Below, one piece after another: positions 48,197-57,316 of a DNA stretch of 64,000 nt. The notes beneath the pieces were generated by a model that was not told where the DNA came from, ran no database searches, and saw only the letters and a list, made by a program, of their open reading frames with translations. The position numbers were made by a program, and so were the translations under genes. The DNA comes from Pedomonas sp051304405 (GTDB lineage: Bacteria; Pseudomonadota; Alphaproteobacteria; Sphingomonadales; Sphingomonadaceae), in NCBI RefSeq assembly GCF_051304405.1, contig NZ_JBPPGG010000002.1:248001-312000 (forward strand), in the 5' to 3' direction. Numbering within the stretch: position 1 is the first letter of the stretch; each line of letters opens with the position of its first letter.

Positions 48197-49445
48197 CCGC
48201 CTCGATCATGCGCACGTCATAGCCGCGCGAGCGCAGGGTGGTGACGAGCTGGTCCAGATGCTCGCGGTCGCGGGTTTCCACCTCGATATCGGCGTAGGTG
48301 CCCTTGGCCGGCAGCTTGGTGAACACCCGCTGGTGGCTCACGTCGATGATGTTCACCTGATGCTCGTGGAAGATCCGGGTGACATGGAACAGCTCGCCCG
48401 GCCGGTCCTTGAGGCGGATGCGCAGGCGCGCCAGCCGCCCCTCGCGGGCAAGCTCGCGCAGCAGCACGTTGGCGAGCAGGCGGGTGTCGATATTGCCGCC
48501 GCTGATGATGAGGCCCAGCTTCTTGCCCCGGTAGGGCGAGGCCTGCGCCACCAGCGCGGCAAGACCCGCCGCGCCCGCGCCCTCGGCCACCGTCTTCTCG
48601 ATGGTGAGCAGCAGGGAGACGGCGCGCTCCAGCTCCGCCTCGGAGACCAGCACGATATCGTCCACCAGCGCCTTGACCATCTGGTAGGTCAGCTCGCCCG
48701 GGTATTTGACCGCGATGCCCTCGGCCAGCGAGTCGCCGTCGCAGATGGCCTCGAAGCCCTTCACCTTGGCCGCCATGGAGGGATAAAGCTCGGCCTGCAC
48801 GCCGATGATCTGCATGTTCGGCTTCAGCCCGCGCGCCGCGGCGGCAACGCCCGAGATCAGACCGCCGCCGCCGATGGGGACGATCAGGCAGTCCAGATCC
48901 GGCACGGCCTCCAGCATTTCAAGGGCGATGGTGCCCTGGCCCGCCATCACCAGCGGGTCGTCGAACGGGTGGACGAACACCAGACTCTCGTCCTCGGCCA
49001 TTTTCCGGGCAAGGGCGGTGGCTTCCTCCAGCTTCTCGCCGTGGAGGATGACGCGCGCGCCGTGGCCCGCCGTCTGCTGCACCTTCACCGTCGGGGTGCC
49101 CTTGGGCATGACGATGGTGGCCGGAATGCCGAGGCGGCTGGCGTGGTAGGCGACGCCCTGCGCGTGGTTGCCGGCCGACATGGCGATGACGCCCGCCTTG
49201 CGCTGGCCCTCGCTCAGGTGCAGCAGGCGGTTGAGCGCGCCGCGCTCCTTGAACGAGGCGGTGAACTGGAGGTTCTCGAACTTGAGCCAGATCTCCGCGC
49301 CGAAAATCTCGCTGAGGGTGCGGCTCTTGAGGCAGGGCGTGTTGATGATCGCGTTCTGAATGGCGGAGCGTGCACGCCGCACGTCCTCAAGGGTTACGGG
49401 CAGGTCGGCGGATGCGCCGGAGGGCTGGGATTGTGCCACGCTCAT
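48192..49445 (-). CDS. ilvA: Threonine ammonia-lyase (threonine/serine dehydratase with ACT domain)
   Basis: 417 aa. Fold type II PLP enzyme: Lys66 in TASFKERGALNRL binds PLP; the phosphate loop is IGGGGLISGVAAA; AGNHAQGVAYHASRLG is the Asn/substrate loop. A C-terminal ACT domain starts near LRIRLKDRPGELFHVTRIFH. It converts Thr to 2-oxobutyrate and ammonia. The length and single ACT domain fit the 400-415-aa group between biosynthetic IlvA and catabolic TdcB, so the pathway role is not certain. The start at 49445 fits family length; an ATG at 49520 is possible. Confidence 0.92.
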   Translation of the reverse strand: MSVAQSQPSGASADLPVTLEDVRRARSAIQNAIINTPCLKSRTLSEIFGAEIWLKFENLQFTASFKERGALNRLLHLSEGQRKAGVIAMSAGNHAQGVAYHASRLGIPATIVMPKGTPTVKVQQTAGHGARVILHGEKLEEATALARKMAEDESLVFVHPFDDPLVMAGQGTIALEMLEAVPDLDCLIVPIGGGGLISGVAAAARGLKPNMQIIGVQAELYPSMAAKVKGFEAICDGDSLAEGIAVKYPGELTYQMVKALVDDIVLVSEAELERAVSLLLTIEKTVAEGAGAAGLAALVAQASPYRGKKLGLIISGGNIDTRLLANVLLRELAREGRLARLRIRLKDRPGELFHVTRIFHEHQVNIIDVSHQRVFTKLPAKGTYADIEVETRDREHLDQLVTTLRSRGYDVRMIEAG

Positions 49446-49681
49446 GGTTCGATGCGCCTGTTCAGTTCGCTTGTTGAATTCGTCGGTGAGGCCGCTCCAG
49501 GCGATCGAGGAATACCGCATGGGGCCGGTGTCTGTGGCAGGGAATACACTTCGCAGCCCCCGTCAGCAACATTCAGTACGGCTCGCGTCCGGTTCGGGCA
49601 GCAATGCTGTTGCGTTGCGGCCTCGCCGGACGCGCTCCGGCTGTGCTAGGAGGCAGGCGGTGCCAACGGAGGATTTGTGAA

Positions 49682-50548
49682 ATGGCCAAGATTGCGTTTC
49701 TGGGGCTTGGAGTGATGGGCGCACCGATGGCGCGGCATCTGGCGAAGGCCGGTCATGAGGTGCGGGTCTACAATCGCACCACGGCCAAGGCCGAGCGCTG
49801 GGTGGCCGAACATGGCGGCGCCTGGGCGCCGACCCCGGCGCAGGCCGCCGAGGGGTGCGCGTTCGTCTTCTCCTGCGTCGGGGCCGATGACGACCTGCGG
49901 CAGGTGACGATCGGCGCGGGCGGGGCCTTCGAGTCCATGGCGGCGGGCAGCCTGTTCATCGATCATACGACGGTCTCCGCGCAGGTCTCGCGGGAACTGG
50001 CGCAGGCGGCAAAGGCGAAGGGCATCGGCTTTCTCGACGCGCCGGTCTCGGGCGGACAGGCCGGGGCGGAGAACGGCAAGCTTACCATCATGGTCGGCGG
50101 CGAGGAGGCGGATTTCCGCCGCGCCGAGCCGGTCATGCAGGCCTACGCCCAGCGCATCGGCCTGATGGGGCCGGTCGGCTCCGGCCAGCTCACCAAGATG
50201 GTCAACCAGATCTGCATCGCCGGTGTGGTGCAGGGCCTCGCCGAGGCGCTCAACTTCGCCATGGAGGCGGGACTCGACGCCCGCGCGGCGGTGGAGGTGA
50301 TCTCCAAGGGCGCGGCGCAGAGCTGGCAGATGGACAACCGCTCCGCCACCATGATCGACGGCCAGTTCGACTTCGGCTTCGCGGTGGACTGGATGCGCAA
50401 GGATCTGGGCCTCGTGCTGGACGAAGCCAAACGCCTCGGCGTCTCGCTGCCGCTGACCGCGCTCGTCGACCAGTTCTACGCCGACGTGCAGAGGATGGGC
50501 GGCGGCCGGCAGGATACCTCGTCGCTCATTCGCCGTTTCCGGGGGTAG
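49682..50548 (+). CDS. NAD(P)-dependent beta-hydroxyacid dehydrogenase (HIBADH/GarR-like)
   Basis: 288 aa. MAKIAFLGLGVMGAPMARHL starts the Rossmann domain; DAPVSGGQAGAENGKLTIMV is the substrate loop and GQLTKMVNQI carries catalytic Lys172. Family members oxidise 3-hydroxyisobutyrate, tartronate semialdehyde or related acids. A 3-hydroxyisobutyryl-CoA hydrolase gene 4 kb downstream makes a role in valine breakdown possible, but they are not in one operon. GGAGG lies before the ATG at 49682. Confidence 0.9.
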   Translation: MAKIAFLGLGVMGAPMARHLAKAGHEVRVYNRTTAKAERWVAEHGGAWAPTPAQAAEGCAFVFSCVGADDDLRQVTIGAGGAFESMAAGSLFIDHTTVSAQVSRELAQAAKAKGIGFLDAPVSGGQAGAENGKLTIMVGGEEADFRRAEPVMQAYAQRIGLMGPVGSGQLTKMVNQICIAGVVQGLAEALNFAMEAGLDARAAVEVISKGAAQSWQMDNRSATMIDGQFDFGFAVDWMRKDLGLVLDEAKRLGVSLPLTALVDQFYADVQRMGGGRQDTSSLIRRFRG

Positions 50549-50615
50549 GGGATTGATTTAATCATGGCAGGAGGGCCCGCGACCCTTTTGCTTGATTGAA
50601 ACCGGGGGATCATCC

Positions 50616-52280
50616 ATGCGTCTTGCCACGGCTTTCCTGCTCGCAACCTGCCTGGCGGGGGGCGCTCATGCCGCCACCTATGTGCACAACGTGAAGGGAT
50701 ACACCTTCGATGCGCTGGGGCGGCTGCAATCCTTCGAGGCGGCGCTGATCGGGGACGATGGACGGGTCGAAGCCGTCGGCCCGGAAGGGGTGCTCAGGCA
50801 GCGCGCCGAAGGGGCGGATGCCGTCGATGGCAAGGGCGCGGTGATGCTGCCGGGCCTCATCGACGCCCACGGCCATGTGATGGGCCTCGGGCAGAACGCC
50901 CTGACGGTGGACCTGTCGGACACCCGCTCGCTGGAGGACGCCCTCGACAAGGTGAAGGCCTACGCCGCCGCCGACCCGGACGCCCGGTGGATTCGCGGGC
51001 GTGGCTGGAATCAGGAATCCTGGGGACTCGGCCGCTTCCCGACCCGCGAGGAACTGGACCGCGCCGTCGCCGACCGCCCGGTGTGGCTGGAGCGGGTGGA
51101 CGGCCACGCGGGCTGGGCCAACAGCAAGGCGCTCGAGGTCGCCGGCGTGACGGGCGCGGCCAAGGCGCCCCAAGGCGGCGAGATCATCCGCGACGACGCA
51201 GGCACGCCCACGGGCGTGTTCGTCGATGCGGCCATGGACCTCATCACCCGCCACATCCCGGCGCCGACGGACGCGGAGCTGGAAGCCGCCCTTGAGGCGG
51301 CGCTCAAGATCATGGCCTCCGTCGGCCTCACCGGCGTGCACGACGCCGGGATCGACGCCCGTACCTGGGCGCTCTACCGCCGCTTCGGCGCGGAGGGGAA
51401 GCTGACGGCGCGGATCTACGCCATGATCGGCGGCGTCGGGCCGGACTTCGATGAACTCTCGAAGGAGGGGCCGCAGGACGGGCTCCACGGCGACCGGCTG
51501 TCGCTGCGCGCGGTCAAGCTCTACGCCGACGGCGCGCTCGGCTCGCGCGGGGCGGCGCTGCTCGCGCCCTATGCGGACGCGCCCGAGAGCAAGGGACTGC
51601 CCTTCCAGAGCGATGCGGCGCTCGCCAACATGATCTCCAGGGCCATTGCCAAGGGCTATCAGGTGAACGTCCACGCCATTGGCGATGGCGCCAACCGGCA
51701 GGTGCTGGACTCCTTCGGCCTGATCCTGCGCCACACCGGGCAGGGGCTGCGCCACCGCGTCGAGCACGCACAGGTGCTGGCGCCCGAGGACATCAAGCGG
51801 CTGGCGGAACTGGGGCTGATCGCCTCCATGCAGCCGACCCAGGCCACCTCCGACTGGCAGATGGCCGAAAAACGCCTCGGCCCGGACCGGCTGGAAGGCG
51901 CCTACGCCTGGCGCACCGTGCTGAACACGGGCGGCAAGCTGGCGCTGGGCTCCGACTTCCCGGTCGAGTCGGCCAATCCCTTCTACGGCCTCTACGCCGC
52001 CGTCACCCGCCAGACCCGCGAAGGCGAACCGCCGGGCGGCTGGCTGCCGGAGCAGAAACTCAGCATGGTGGAGGCCTTCCACGGCTTCACGCTGGGCGCC
52101 GCCTACGCCGGGCATCAGGAAAGCAAGGTCGGCAGCCTTGAAGCAGGCAAATGGGCCGACTTCATCCTCATCGACCGGGACATCTTCAAGGCCCCGCCCG
52201 CCGAGGTGTGGCAGACACAGGTGCTCGAGACCTGGGTTGCCGGAAAACGCGTCTACTGCGCGGAGGAGCGGTGTTCGTGA
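50616..52280 (+). CDS. Exported YtcJ-type amidohydrolase
   Basis: 554 aa. A signal peptide (LATAFLLATCLAGGAHAATY) precedes an amidohydrolase 3 (YtcJ/NfdA) fold: PGLIDAHGHVMGLG with the His-x-His metal pair, KLYADGALGSRGAALLAPYA, VHAIGDGANRQVLDSF, HRVEHAQVL and the final LGSDFPVESANPF. The substrate is unknown; family members hydrolyse N-formyl or amide bonds. Location is periplasmic. CGGGGGATC precedes the ATG at 50616. A 3' hairpin element follows at 52296. Confidence 0.88.
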   Translation: MRLATAFLLATCLAGGAHAATYVHNVKGYTFDALGRLQSFEAALIGDDGRVEAVGPEGVLRQRAEGADAVDGKGAVMLPGLIDAHGHVMGLGQNALTVDLSDTRSLEDALDKVKAYAAADPDARWIRGRGWNQESWGLGRFPTREELDRAVADRPVWLERVDGHAGWANSKALEVAGVTGAAKAPQGGEIIRDDAGTPTGVFVDAAMDLITRHIPAPTDAELEAALEAALKIMASVGLTGVHDAGIDARTWALYRRFGAEGKLTARIYAMIGGVGPDFDELSKEGPQDGLHGDRLSLRAVKLYADGALGSRGAALLAPYADAPESKGLPFQSDAALANMISRAIAKGYQVNVHAIGDGANRQVLDSFGLILRHTGQGLRHRVEHAQVLAPEDIKRLAELGLIASMQPTQATSDWQMAEKRLGPDRLEGAYAWRTVLNTGGKLALGSDFPVESANPFYGLYAAVTRQTREGEPPGGWLPEQKLSMVEAFHGFTLGAAYAGHQESKVGSLEAGKWADFILIDRDIFKAPPAEVWQTQVLETWVAGKRVYCAEERCS

Positions 52281-52295
52281 CGCTGGGTTAAGGGT

Positions 52296-52337
52296 GAAAG
52301 GGGGTCTTGGACCCCCTTTCGATCCCCCTTGCGTTTG
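52296..52337 (+). repeat. 3' hairpin-plus-tail element B
   Basis: GAAAGGGGGTC (52296-52306) pairs perfectly with GACCCCCTTTC (52310-52320), then GATCCCCCTTGCG. It begins 16 bp after the amidohydrolase stop in sense orientation. Confidence 0.7.
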
Positions 52338-52380
52338 TCGGGCCGTGTTTCTGGAGCGCGCTGGAAACGCGTCCCCGTAA

Positions 52381-52417
52381 ATGAAGGGAGGTGCAGGAGG
52401 GACCGAGTCCCTCCTGC
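52381..52417 (-). repeat. 3' hairpin-plus-tail element C
   Basis: GCAGGAGGGA (52393-52402) pairs with TCCCTCCTGC (52408-52417). On the minus strand it begins 14 bp after the hemB stop and is followed by ACCTCCCTTCAT. Confidence 0.7.
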
Positions 52418-52430
52418 GAAAAATCAGAAA

Positions 52431-53438
52431 TCACTTCCCGTTCAGCAGCCTGGCCGCTTCCAGGGCGAAGTAGGTCAGCACGCCGTCCGCGCCCGCGCGT
52501 TTGAAGGCCATGAGGCTTTCGAGGATGGTGCGGTCGCGGTCGAGCCAGCCGTTCTGGATGGCGCCTGCGATCATGGCGTATTCGCCGGAGACCTGGTAGG
52601 CGAAGGTGGGCACGGCGAAGGTGTCCTTCACCCGGCGCACCACGTCGAGGTAGGGCAGGCCCGGCTTCACCATGACGGTATCGGCGCCTTCGGCCAGGTC
52701 CAGCGCCACTTCGCGCAGGGCTTCGTCCGAGTTGGCCGGGTCCATCTGGTAGGTTTTCTTGTCGCCCTTGAGGCGCGCGCCGGAGCCGACCGCGTCGCGG
52801 AACGGGCCGTAGAAGGCCGAGGCGTATTTGGCGGCGTAGGACATGATCTGGACGTTGGTGAAGCCTTCCGCCTCCAGCGCGGTGCGGATGGCCCGGATGC
52901 GGCCGTCCATCATGTCGGAGGGGGCGATGATGTCCGCGCCTGCCCGGGCCTGATTGAGCGCCTGCTGCACCAGCTTCTCGATGGTCTCGTCGTTGAGGAT
53001 CTCGCCGGAGTCGGAGACCAGCCCGTCATGGCCGTGGGTGGTGTAGGGGTCCAGCGCCACGTCCGAGAGGATGCCGATGTCGGGCACGGCGTCCTTGATG
53101 GCACGGGTGGCGCGGCACATCAGGTTGTCCGGGTTGGCGGACTCGCGGCCGTCGTCGGTGCGCAGGTCGGCGGGCGTGTTGGGGAACAGGGCGAGGCAGG
53201 GGATGCCGAGGCTCTTCGCCTCCCGGGCCGCCGCGACCGCCAGATCGACGGACAGGCGTTCGACGCCCGGCATGGAGGCGACGGTGGTGCGCTCGCCGGT
53301 GCCTTCGATGATGAACAGGGGCCAGATGAGGTCCGCCGGGGTGAGCACGTTCTCGGCCACCATGGCGCGGGACCAGGCGGTCATGCGGGTGCGCCGGAGG
53401 CGGGCGGCGGGGTAGGGCGCGAGAGGAAATTGGGTCAC
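52431..53438 (-). CDS. hemB: Porphobilinogen synthase (5-aminolevulinate dehydratase) HemB
   Basis: 335 aa. The two Schiff-base lysines are in IMSYAAKYASAFYGPFRDA and MVKPGLPYLD. The metal loop reads DVALDPYTTHGHDGL, with Asp/Ala rather than the triple-Cys of zinc enzymes, so this is a magnesium-type HemB. It joins two 5-aminolevulinates into porphobilinogen, following HemA encoded at 55683. GTG at 53438 is chosen: GAGG lies nine bases before it and VTQFPLAPYPAARLRRTR is the usual start. Confidence 0.95.
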   Translation of the reverse strand: MTQFPLAPYPAARLRRTRMTAWSRAMVAENVLTPADLIWPLFIIEGTGERTTVASMPGVERLSVDLAVAAAREAKSLGIPCLALFPNTPADLRTDDGRESANPDNLMCRATRAIKDAVPDIGILSDVALDPYTTHGHDGLVSDSGEILNDETIEKLVQQALNQARAGADIIAPSDMMDGRIRAIRTALEAEGFTNVQIMSYAAKYASAFYGPFRDAVGSGARLKGDKKTYQMDPANSDEALREVALDLAEGADTVMVKPGLPYLDVVRRVKDTFAVPTFAYQVSGEYAMIAGAIQNGWLDRDRTILESLMAFKRAGADGVLTYFALEAARLLNGK

Positions 53439-53570
53439 GATCAGAACCTCGACTGGGTGGACGGCGGACCGGCCAGCGGTTCGGGCCGTCTGCCGCATTT
53501 TGCATCAGTCCGCCTGTTTCCAAGCGGGATGGAAATGCACTAGACACGTCTCCTGTTCACTTTCAACCGG

Positions 53571-54383
53571 GTGGATTGTCACAAGTTGGTGAAAACGCGA
53601 AAACCGTTGCTGGTGTTCGACTCCGGGGTCGGCGGCCTGTCGGTCCTGCGGGAGATCCGGCGCCTGCTCCCGGCGGCCCCCGTGGTCTATTGCGCCGACA
53701 ACGGCGGCTTCCCCTACGGCACCAAGACCGAGGCGGAGCTGGGCGCCCGCGTGCCGGCTCTTCTCGGCCGCCTTGTCGAGCGGTTCGACCCGCAACTGGT
53801 GGTCATCGCCTGCAACACGGCGAGCACCATCTCGCTCGCCCAGGTGCGGGCGGTGCTGAACGTTCAGGTGGTGGGCACCGTGCCGGCGGTGAAGCCGGCG
53901 GCGCTCATCAGCAGGACGCGGGTGTTCGGCGTGCTCGGCACGCCCGCCACGGTGCGGCAGGCCTATGTGGACAATCTGGTGCGCGAGTTCGCCAGCGACT
54001 GCCTGGTGCTGCGCCACGGCTCGGCCGAGCTGGTGGCGATGGCCGAGCGCAAGCTGCGCGGCCTGCCGACGCCGCTGCCGGAGTTCCGCGCCGTGCTCGA
54101 CGGGCTGCTGAGCCAGCCGGGCGGCGAGCGGCTGGACACGATCGTGCTGGCCTGCACCCACTTTCCGCTGGTGAAGGAGGAGCTGATGGCGGTTGCGCCG
54201 CGCCCCTTCCAGTGGGTGGACAGCGGGGAGGGCATCGCCCGCCGGGTCGCCTATCTGTGCCAGGGCGTGGAGTGGGAAGGGCCGCCCTCCGGCCTTGCCG
54301 TCTTCACCCGCGCGGACGAGGACGTGCATTTTCTCACAACGGCTCTTCGTTCTTTCGGGCTGGACAGGATCGTCACCCTTTAG
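53571..54383 (+). CDS. murI: Glutamate racemase MurI
   Basis: 270 aa. The two catalytic cysteines are Cys81 (IACNTASTISLA) and Cys195 (VLACTHFPLV). LLVFDSGVGGLSVLREI is the conserved N-terminal strand. It makes D-glutamate for peptidoglycan. The start is probably GTG at 53571 or GTG at 53589; no strong ribosome binding site separates them. It is divergent from hemB. Confidence 0.95.
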   Translation: MDCHKLVKTRKPLLVFDSGVGGLSVLREIRRLLPAAPVVYCADNGGFPYGTKTEAELGARVPALLGRLVERFDPQLVVIACNTASTISLAQVRAVLNVQVVGTVPAVKPAALISRTRVFGVLGTPATVRQAYVDNLVREFASDCLVLRHGSAELVAMAERKLRGLPTPLPEFRAVLDGLLSQPGGERLDTIVLACTHFPLVKEELMAVAPRPFQWVDSGEGIARRVAYLCQGVEWEGPPSGLAVFTRADEDVHFLTTALRSFGLDRIVTL

Positions 54384-54470
54384 GACTGTGGCCACGGCGC
54401 GGCGTGTGGCGCCGCATGACGTGTGTCCTGATTTCAAACGGTTTTTGAAGACTTTAGGCGGGGGATGACC

Positions 54471-55523
54471 ATGAACGACGCTGTTCTTGCGAACGAGGAC
54501 GTGCTTTTCGAGATTCAGGGCCGTGCGGGCATCATCACCCTCAATCGCCCCAAGGCGCTCAATGCCCTGACGCGCGCCATGTGCGTCGCCATCCATGATC
54601 AGCTGAAGGCGTGGGAGGCCGATCCCACCGTGAAACTCGTCATCATCCGCGGCGCGGGCGACCGCGCCTTCTGCGCGGGCGGTGACGTGGTGAGCATGCA
54701 CCGGGCCGGCCGCGCGGGCAGCGACGAGTACGAGGGCTTTTTCTTCGACGAATACCGCGCCGACTACCTGACCAGCACCTTCTCCAAGCCGTATGTGGCG
54801 CTGGTGGACGGCATCGTGATGGGCGGCGGCGTCGGCCTGTCGGTGCACGGGCCGTACCGGGTGGCGACGGAGAAGACCCTGTTCGCCATGCCGGAGACCG
54901 GCATCGGCCTGATCCCGGACGTGGGCGGCACCTACCTGCTGGGCCACATGCCGGGCCAGCTGGGCGTCTACCTCGGCCTGCTGGGCGAGCGGCTGAAGGC
55001 GGCGGACTGCCTCTATGCGGGCATCGTCACCCATTATGTGCCCTCGGAGCAGATCGAGGCGCTGACCCGGGCGCTCGTCGAGGAGGACGCCGCGGTCGAG
55101 GACGTTCTCGCCCGCTTCCACACCGACCCGGGCGCGGCGCCGCTGGCCAGCGTGCGCGCGCAGATCGACCGGCACTTTGCGGGCGACACGGTCGAGGAGA
55201 TCGTGGAGTCGCTCGGGTCGGGGGACGACTGGGCCGTTGGCGTGAAGGACCGCCTGCTGGCGCTCTCGCCCACCTCGCTCAAGCTGACCCTGCGCGCGGT
55301 GCGGGCCGGTGCGTCGCTCGACCTGGCGGGCTGCCTGCGGCAGGAGTACCGCATCGTCTGCCAGATCAAGCAGGGCCACGACTTCTACGAGGGCGTGCGC
55401 GCCCAGCTGATCGACAAGGACCGCAATCCCAAGTGGAATCCCGCCACGCTCGCCGAGGTGACCCCCGCCATGCTCGATCCGCATTTCGAGGAACCGAAGG
55501 GCGGCGACGTGCGTCTCGACTAG
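54471..55523 (+). CDS. 3-hydroxyisobutyryl-CoA hydrolase (enoyl-CoA hydratase/isomerase family)
   Basis: 350 aa, longer than simple enoyl-CoA hydratases. ITLNRPKALNALTRAMC and GAGDRAFCAGGDVVSMH form the CoA-binding oxyanion segment; EYRADYLTSTFSKPYVALVD and PETGIGLIPDVGGTYLL are typical of HIBYL-CoA hydrolase. It releases 3-hydroxyisobutyrate in valine catabolism. The ATG at 54471 is preferred to 54465 because GGCGGGGG is then six bases away. Confidence 0.88.
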   Translation: MNDAVLANEDVLFEIQGRAGIITLNRPKALNALTRAMCVAIHDQLKAWEADPTVKLVIIRGAGDRAFCAGGDVVSMHRAGRAGSDEYEGFFFDEYRADYLTSTFSKPYVALVDGIVMGGGVGLSVHGPYRVATEKTLFAMPETGIGLIPDVGGTYLLGHMPGQLGVYLGLLGERLKAADCLYAGIVTHYVPSEQIEALTRALVEEDAAVEDVLARFHTDPGAAPLASVRAQIDRHFAGDTVEEIVESLGSGDDWAVGVKDRLLALSPTSLKLTLRAVRAGASLDLAGCLRQEYRIVCQIKQGHDFYEGVRAQLIDKDRNPKWNPATLAEVTPAMLDPHFEEPKGGDVRLD

Positions 55524-55682
55524 TACAACCATCGGGGTTAGGCTGGACCGGACCGGGCGGCGGGCGCGACGCCGCCCGCACAGTCGGGCCGCAAAGGTGG
55601 GGTTGCGACAAATTCGGCTATTGCGGGCGGGCATTCGGATACATAGGTTTGCGCCAAATGTAACGGTCCAGGATATGCGGCC

Positions 55683-56900
55683 ATGAATTACGAGCGCGTT
55701 TTCCAGGAGGCGATCGATCGCCTGCACCAAGAAGGCCGCTATCGCGTCTTCATCGACATCCTTCGCAATCGTGGCGCATATCCCAATGCCCGCTGCTTTG
55801 CCGGCCACAACGGCCAGCGGCCCATCGTCATGTGGTGCTCCAACGACTACCTGTGCATGGGCCAGCACCCCAAGGTGATCGAGGCCATGGAGACCGCGCT
55901 GCACGACGTGGGCGCAGGCTCGGGCGGCACCCGCAACATCAGCGGCAACACTCACTACCACCTGGATCTGGAAGCCGAGCTGGCGGACCTGCACGGCAAG
56001 GAAGCCGCACTCACCTTCACCTCCGGCTACGTCTCCAACGAGGCGACGCTCTCCACCATCGCCAAGCTGCTGCCCGGCTGCGTGATCTTCTCGGACGAGC
56101 TGAACCACGCCTCCATGATCGCGGGCATCCGCAACTCGGGATGCGAGAAGCACGTCTTCCGCCACAACGACCTCCAGCATCTGGAGGAGCTGCTCCAGCA
56201 GTATCCGCTGGAGACGCCCAAACTGATCGCCTTCGAGTCGGTCTACTCGATGGACGGGGACATCGCGCCCATCGCCGCCATCTGCGACCTGGCGGACAAG
56301 TACAACGCCATCACCTACCTCGATGAGGTGCACGCGGTCGGCATGTACGGCGCGCGCGGCGGCGGCATCTCGGAGCGGGACGGCGTCGCCCACCGCCTCA
56401 CCATCATCGAGGGCACGCTGGGCAAGGCCTTCGGCGTGATGGGCGGCTACATCGCGGCCTCCCGGACCATCATCGACGTGGTGCGTTCCTACGCGCCGGG
56501 CTTCATCTTCTCCACCTCGCTGGCCCCGGTGCTGGTGGCCGGCGCGCTGGCGAGCATCCGCCACCTGAAGGAGAGCAACGCCGAGCGGGAGCGCCATCAG
56601 GAGCGGGCCCAGTTCCTCAAGGACCTGCTGCGCGACGCCGGGCTGCCGGTGATGCCCTCGGTCAGCCACATCGTCCCGGTGAAGGTGGGCGATCCGGTGC
56701 GCTGCAAGAAGATCTCCGACATCCTGCTGCTGGAGTATGGAATCTACGTCCAGCCCATCAACTATCCGACCGTGCCGCGCGGCACGGAGCGGCTGCGCTT
56801 CACGCCGACGCCGCACCATGACGACTCCATGATGTACGCCCTGCGCGACGCGCTGCTGGAGATCTGGGACCGTCTGGAGCTGACCCGGCAGGCGGCCTGA
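55683..56900 (+). CDS. hemA: 5-aminolevulinate synthase HemA (C4 pathway)
   Basis: 405 aa. PLP-binding Lys248 in IIEGTLGKAFGVMGGY is at the same number as in Rhodobacter ALAS. WCSNDYLCMGQHPKV, GSGGTRNISGNTHYH and DEVHAVGMYGARGGG are ALAS signatures. It condenses glycine with succinyl-CoA, first step of haem synthesis in alphaproteobacteria. A GC-rich hairpin (about 55557-55580) lies in the upstream spacer after the hydrolase gene. A 3' hairpin element follows the stop. Confidence 0.97.
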   Translation: MNYERVFQEAIDRLHQEGRYRVFIDILRNRGAYPNARCFAGHNGQRPIVMWCSNDYLCMGQHPKVIEAMETALHDVGAGSGGTRNISGNTHYHLDLEAELADLHGKEAALTFTSGYVSNEATLSTIAKLLPGCVIFSDELNHASMIAGIRNSGCEKHVFRHNDLQHLEELLQQYPLETPKLIAFESVYSMDGDIAPIAAICDLADKYNAITYLDEVHAVGMYGARGGGISERDGVAHRLTIIEGTLGKAFGVMGGYIAASRTIIDVVRSYAPGFIFSTSLAPVLVAGALASIRHLKESNAERERHQERAQFLKDLLRDAGLPVMPSVSHIVPVKVGDPVRCKKISDILLLEYGIYVQPINYPTVPRGTERLRFTPTPHHDDSMMYALRDALLEIWDRLELTRQAA

Positions 56901-56930
56901 CGGCGGTTTTCTGCACGTCTTGATGGGTTG

Positions 56931-56965
56931 GCAGGAGGGGTGTGCCCCTCCTGCGACCTCCCGTT
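56931..56965 (+). repeat. 3' hairpin-plus-tail element D
   Basis: GCAGGAGGGG (56931-56940) pairs with CCCCTCCTGC (56945-56954), followed by GACCTCCCGTTCG. It begins 31 bp after the hemA stop, in sense orientation. Confidence 0.75.
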
Positions 56966-57055
56966 CGTTTCCGGCGGACGCGCCCCCGCGACACGTCGAA
57001 ATACATCCCGGCCTTGCGGTGCTGTATAAGGGGGCGGGAGAGGGGGGAACGGCCT

Positions 57056-57316
57056 ATGGCGGATGTTTTGGACGACGATTACAGCGGCTTCCTGATCGAG
57101 TTCACGCCGGTTGGCAGCAGCGTCAAGGTGTGCGCGGTGGACCCGCTCACCGGGCTGGAAGCGGTTGTGGTCGGCTCCAGCCTGACGCCGAGCCAGGTGC
57201 TCGCCATCATGGCGGTGCGCAAGCTCAAGACCCTGCTGGGGATGGAGGACGCGCCCGCGCCGGAGGAGCCGGCCCCGAAAGCGCCGCCGCCGCCCCGTCG
57301 CGGCCTGATCGTCTGA
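57056..57316 (+). CDS. Small conserved-looking protein, 86 aa (DUF6898-like)
   Basis: FLIEFTPVGSSVKVCAVDPL, then TGLEAVVVGSSLTPSQ and IMAVRKLKTLLG recall a small alphaproteobacterial family (DUF6898) with the pattern E-F-x6-V-K-V-x-A-V-D-P-x-T-G; the match is from memory. A Pro/Ala-rich tail follows (about 62-80). Function unknown. AGAGGGGGGAACGG precedes the ATG at 57056. It sits between hemA and rpiB. Confidence 0.65.
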   Translation: MADVLDDDYSGFLIEFTPVGSSVKVCAVDPLTGLEAVVVGSSLTPSQVLAIMAVRKLKTLLGMEDAPAPEEPAPKAPPPPRRGLIV

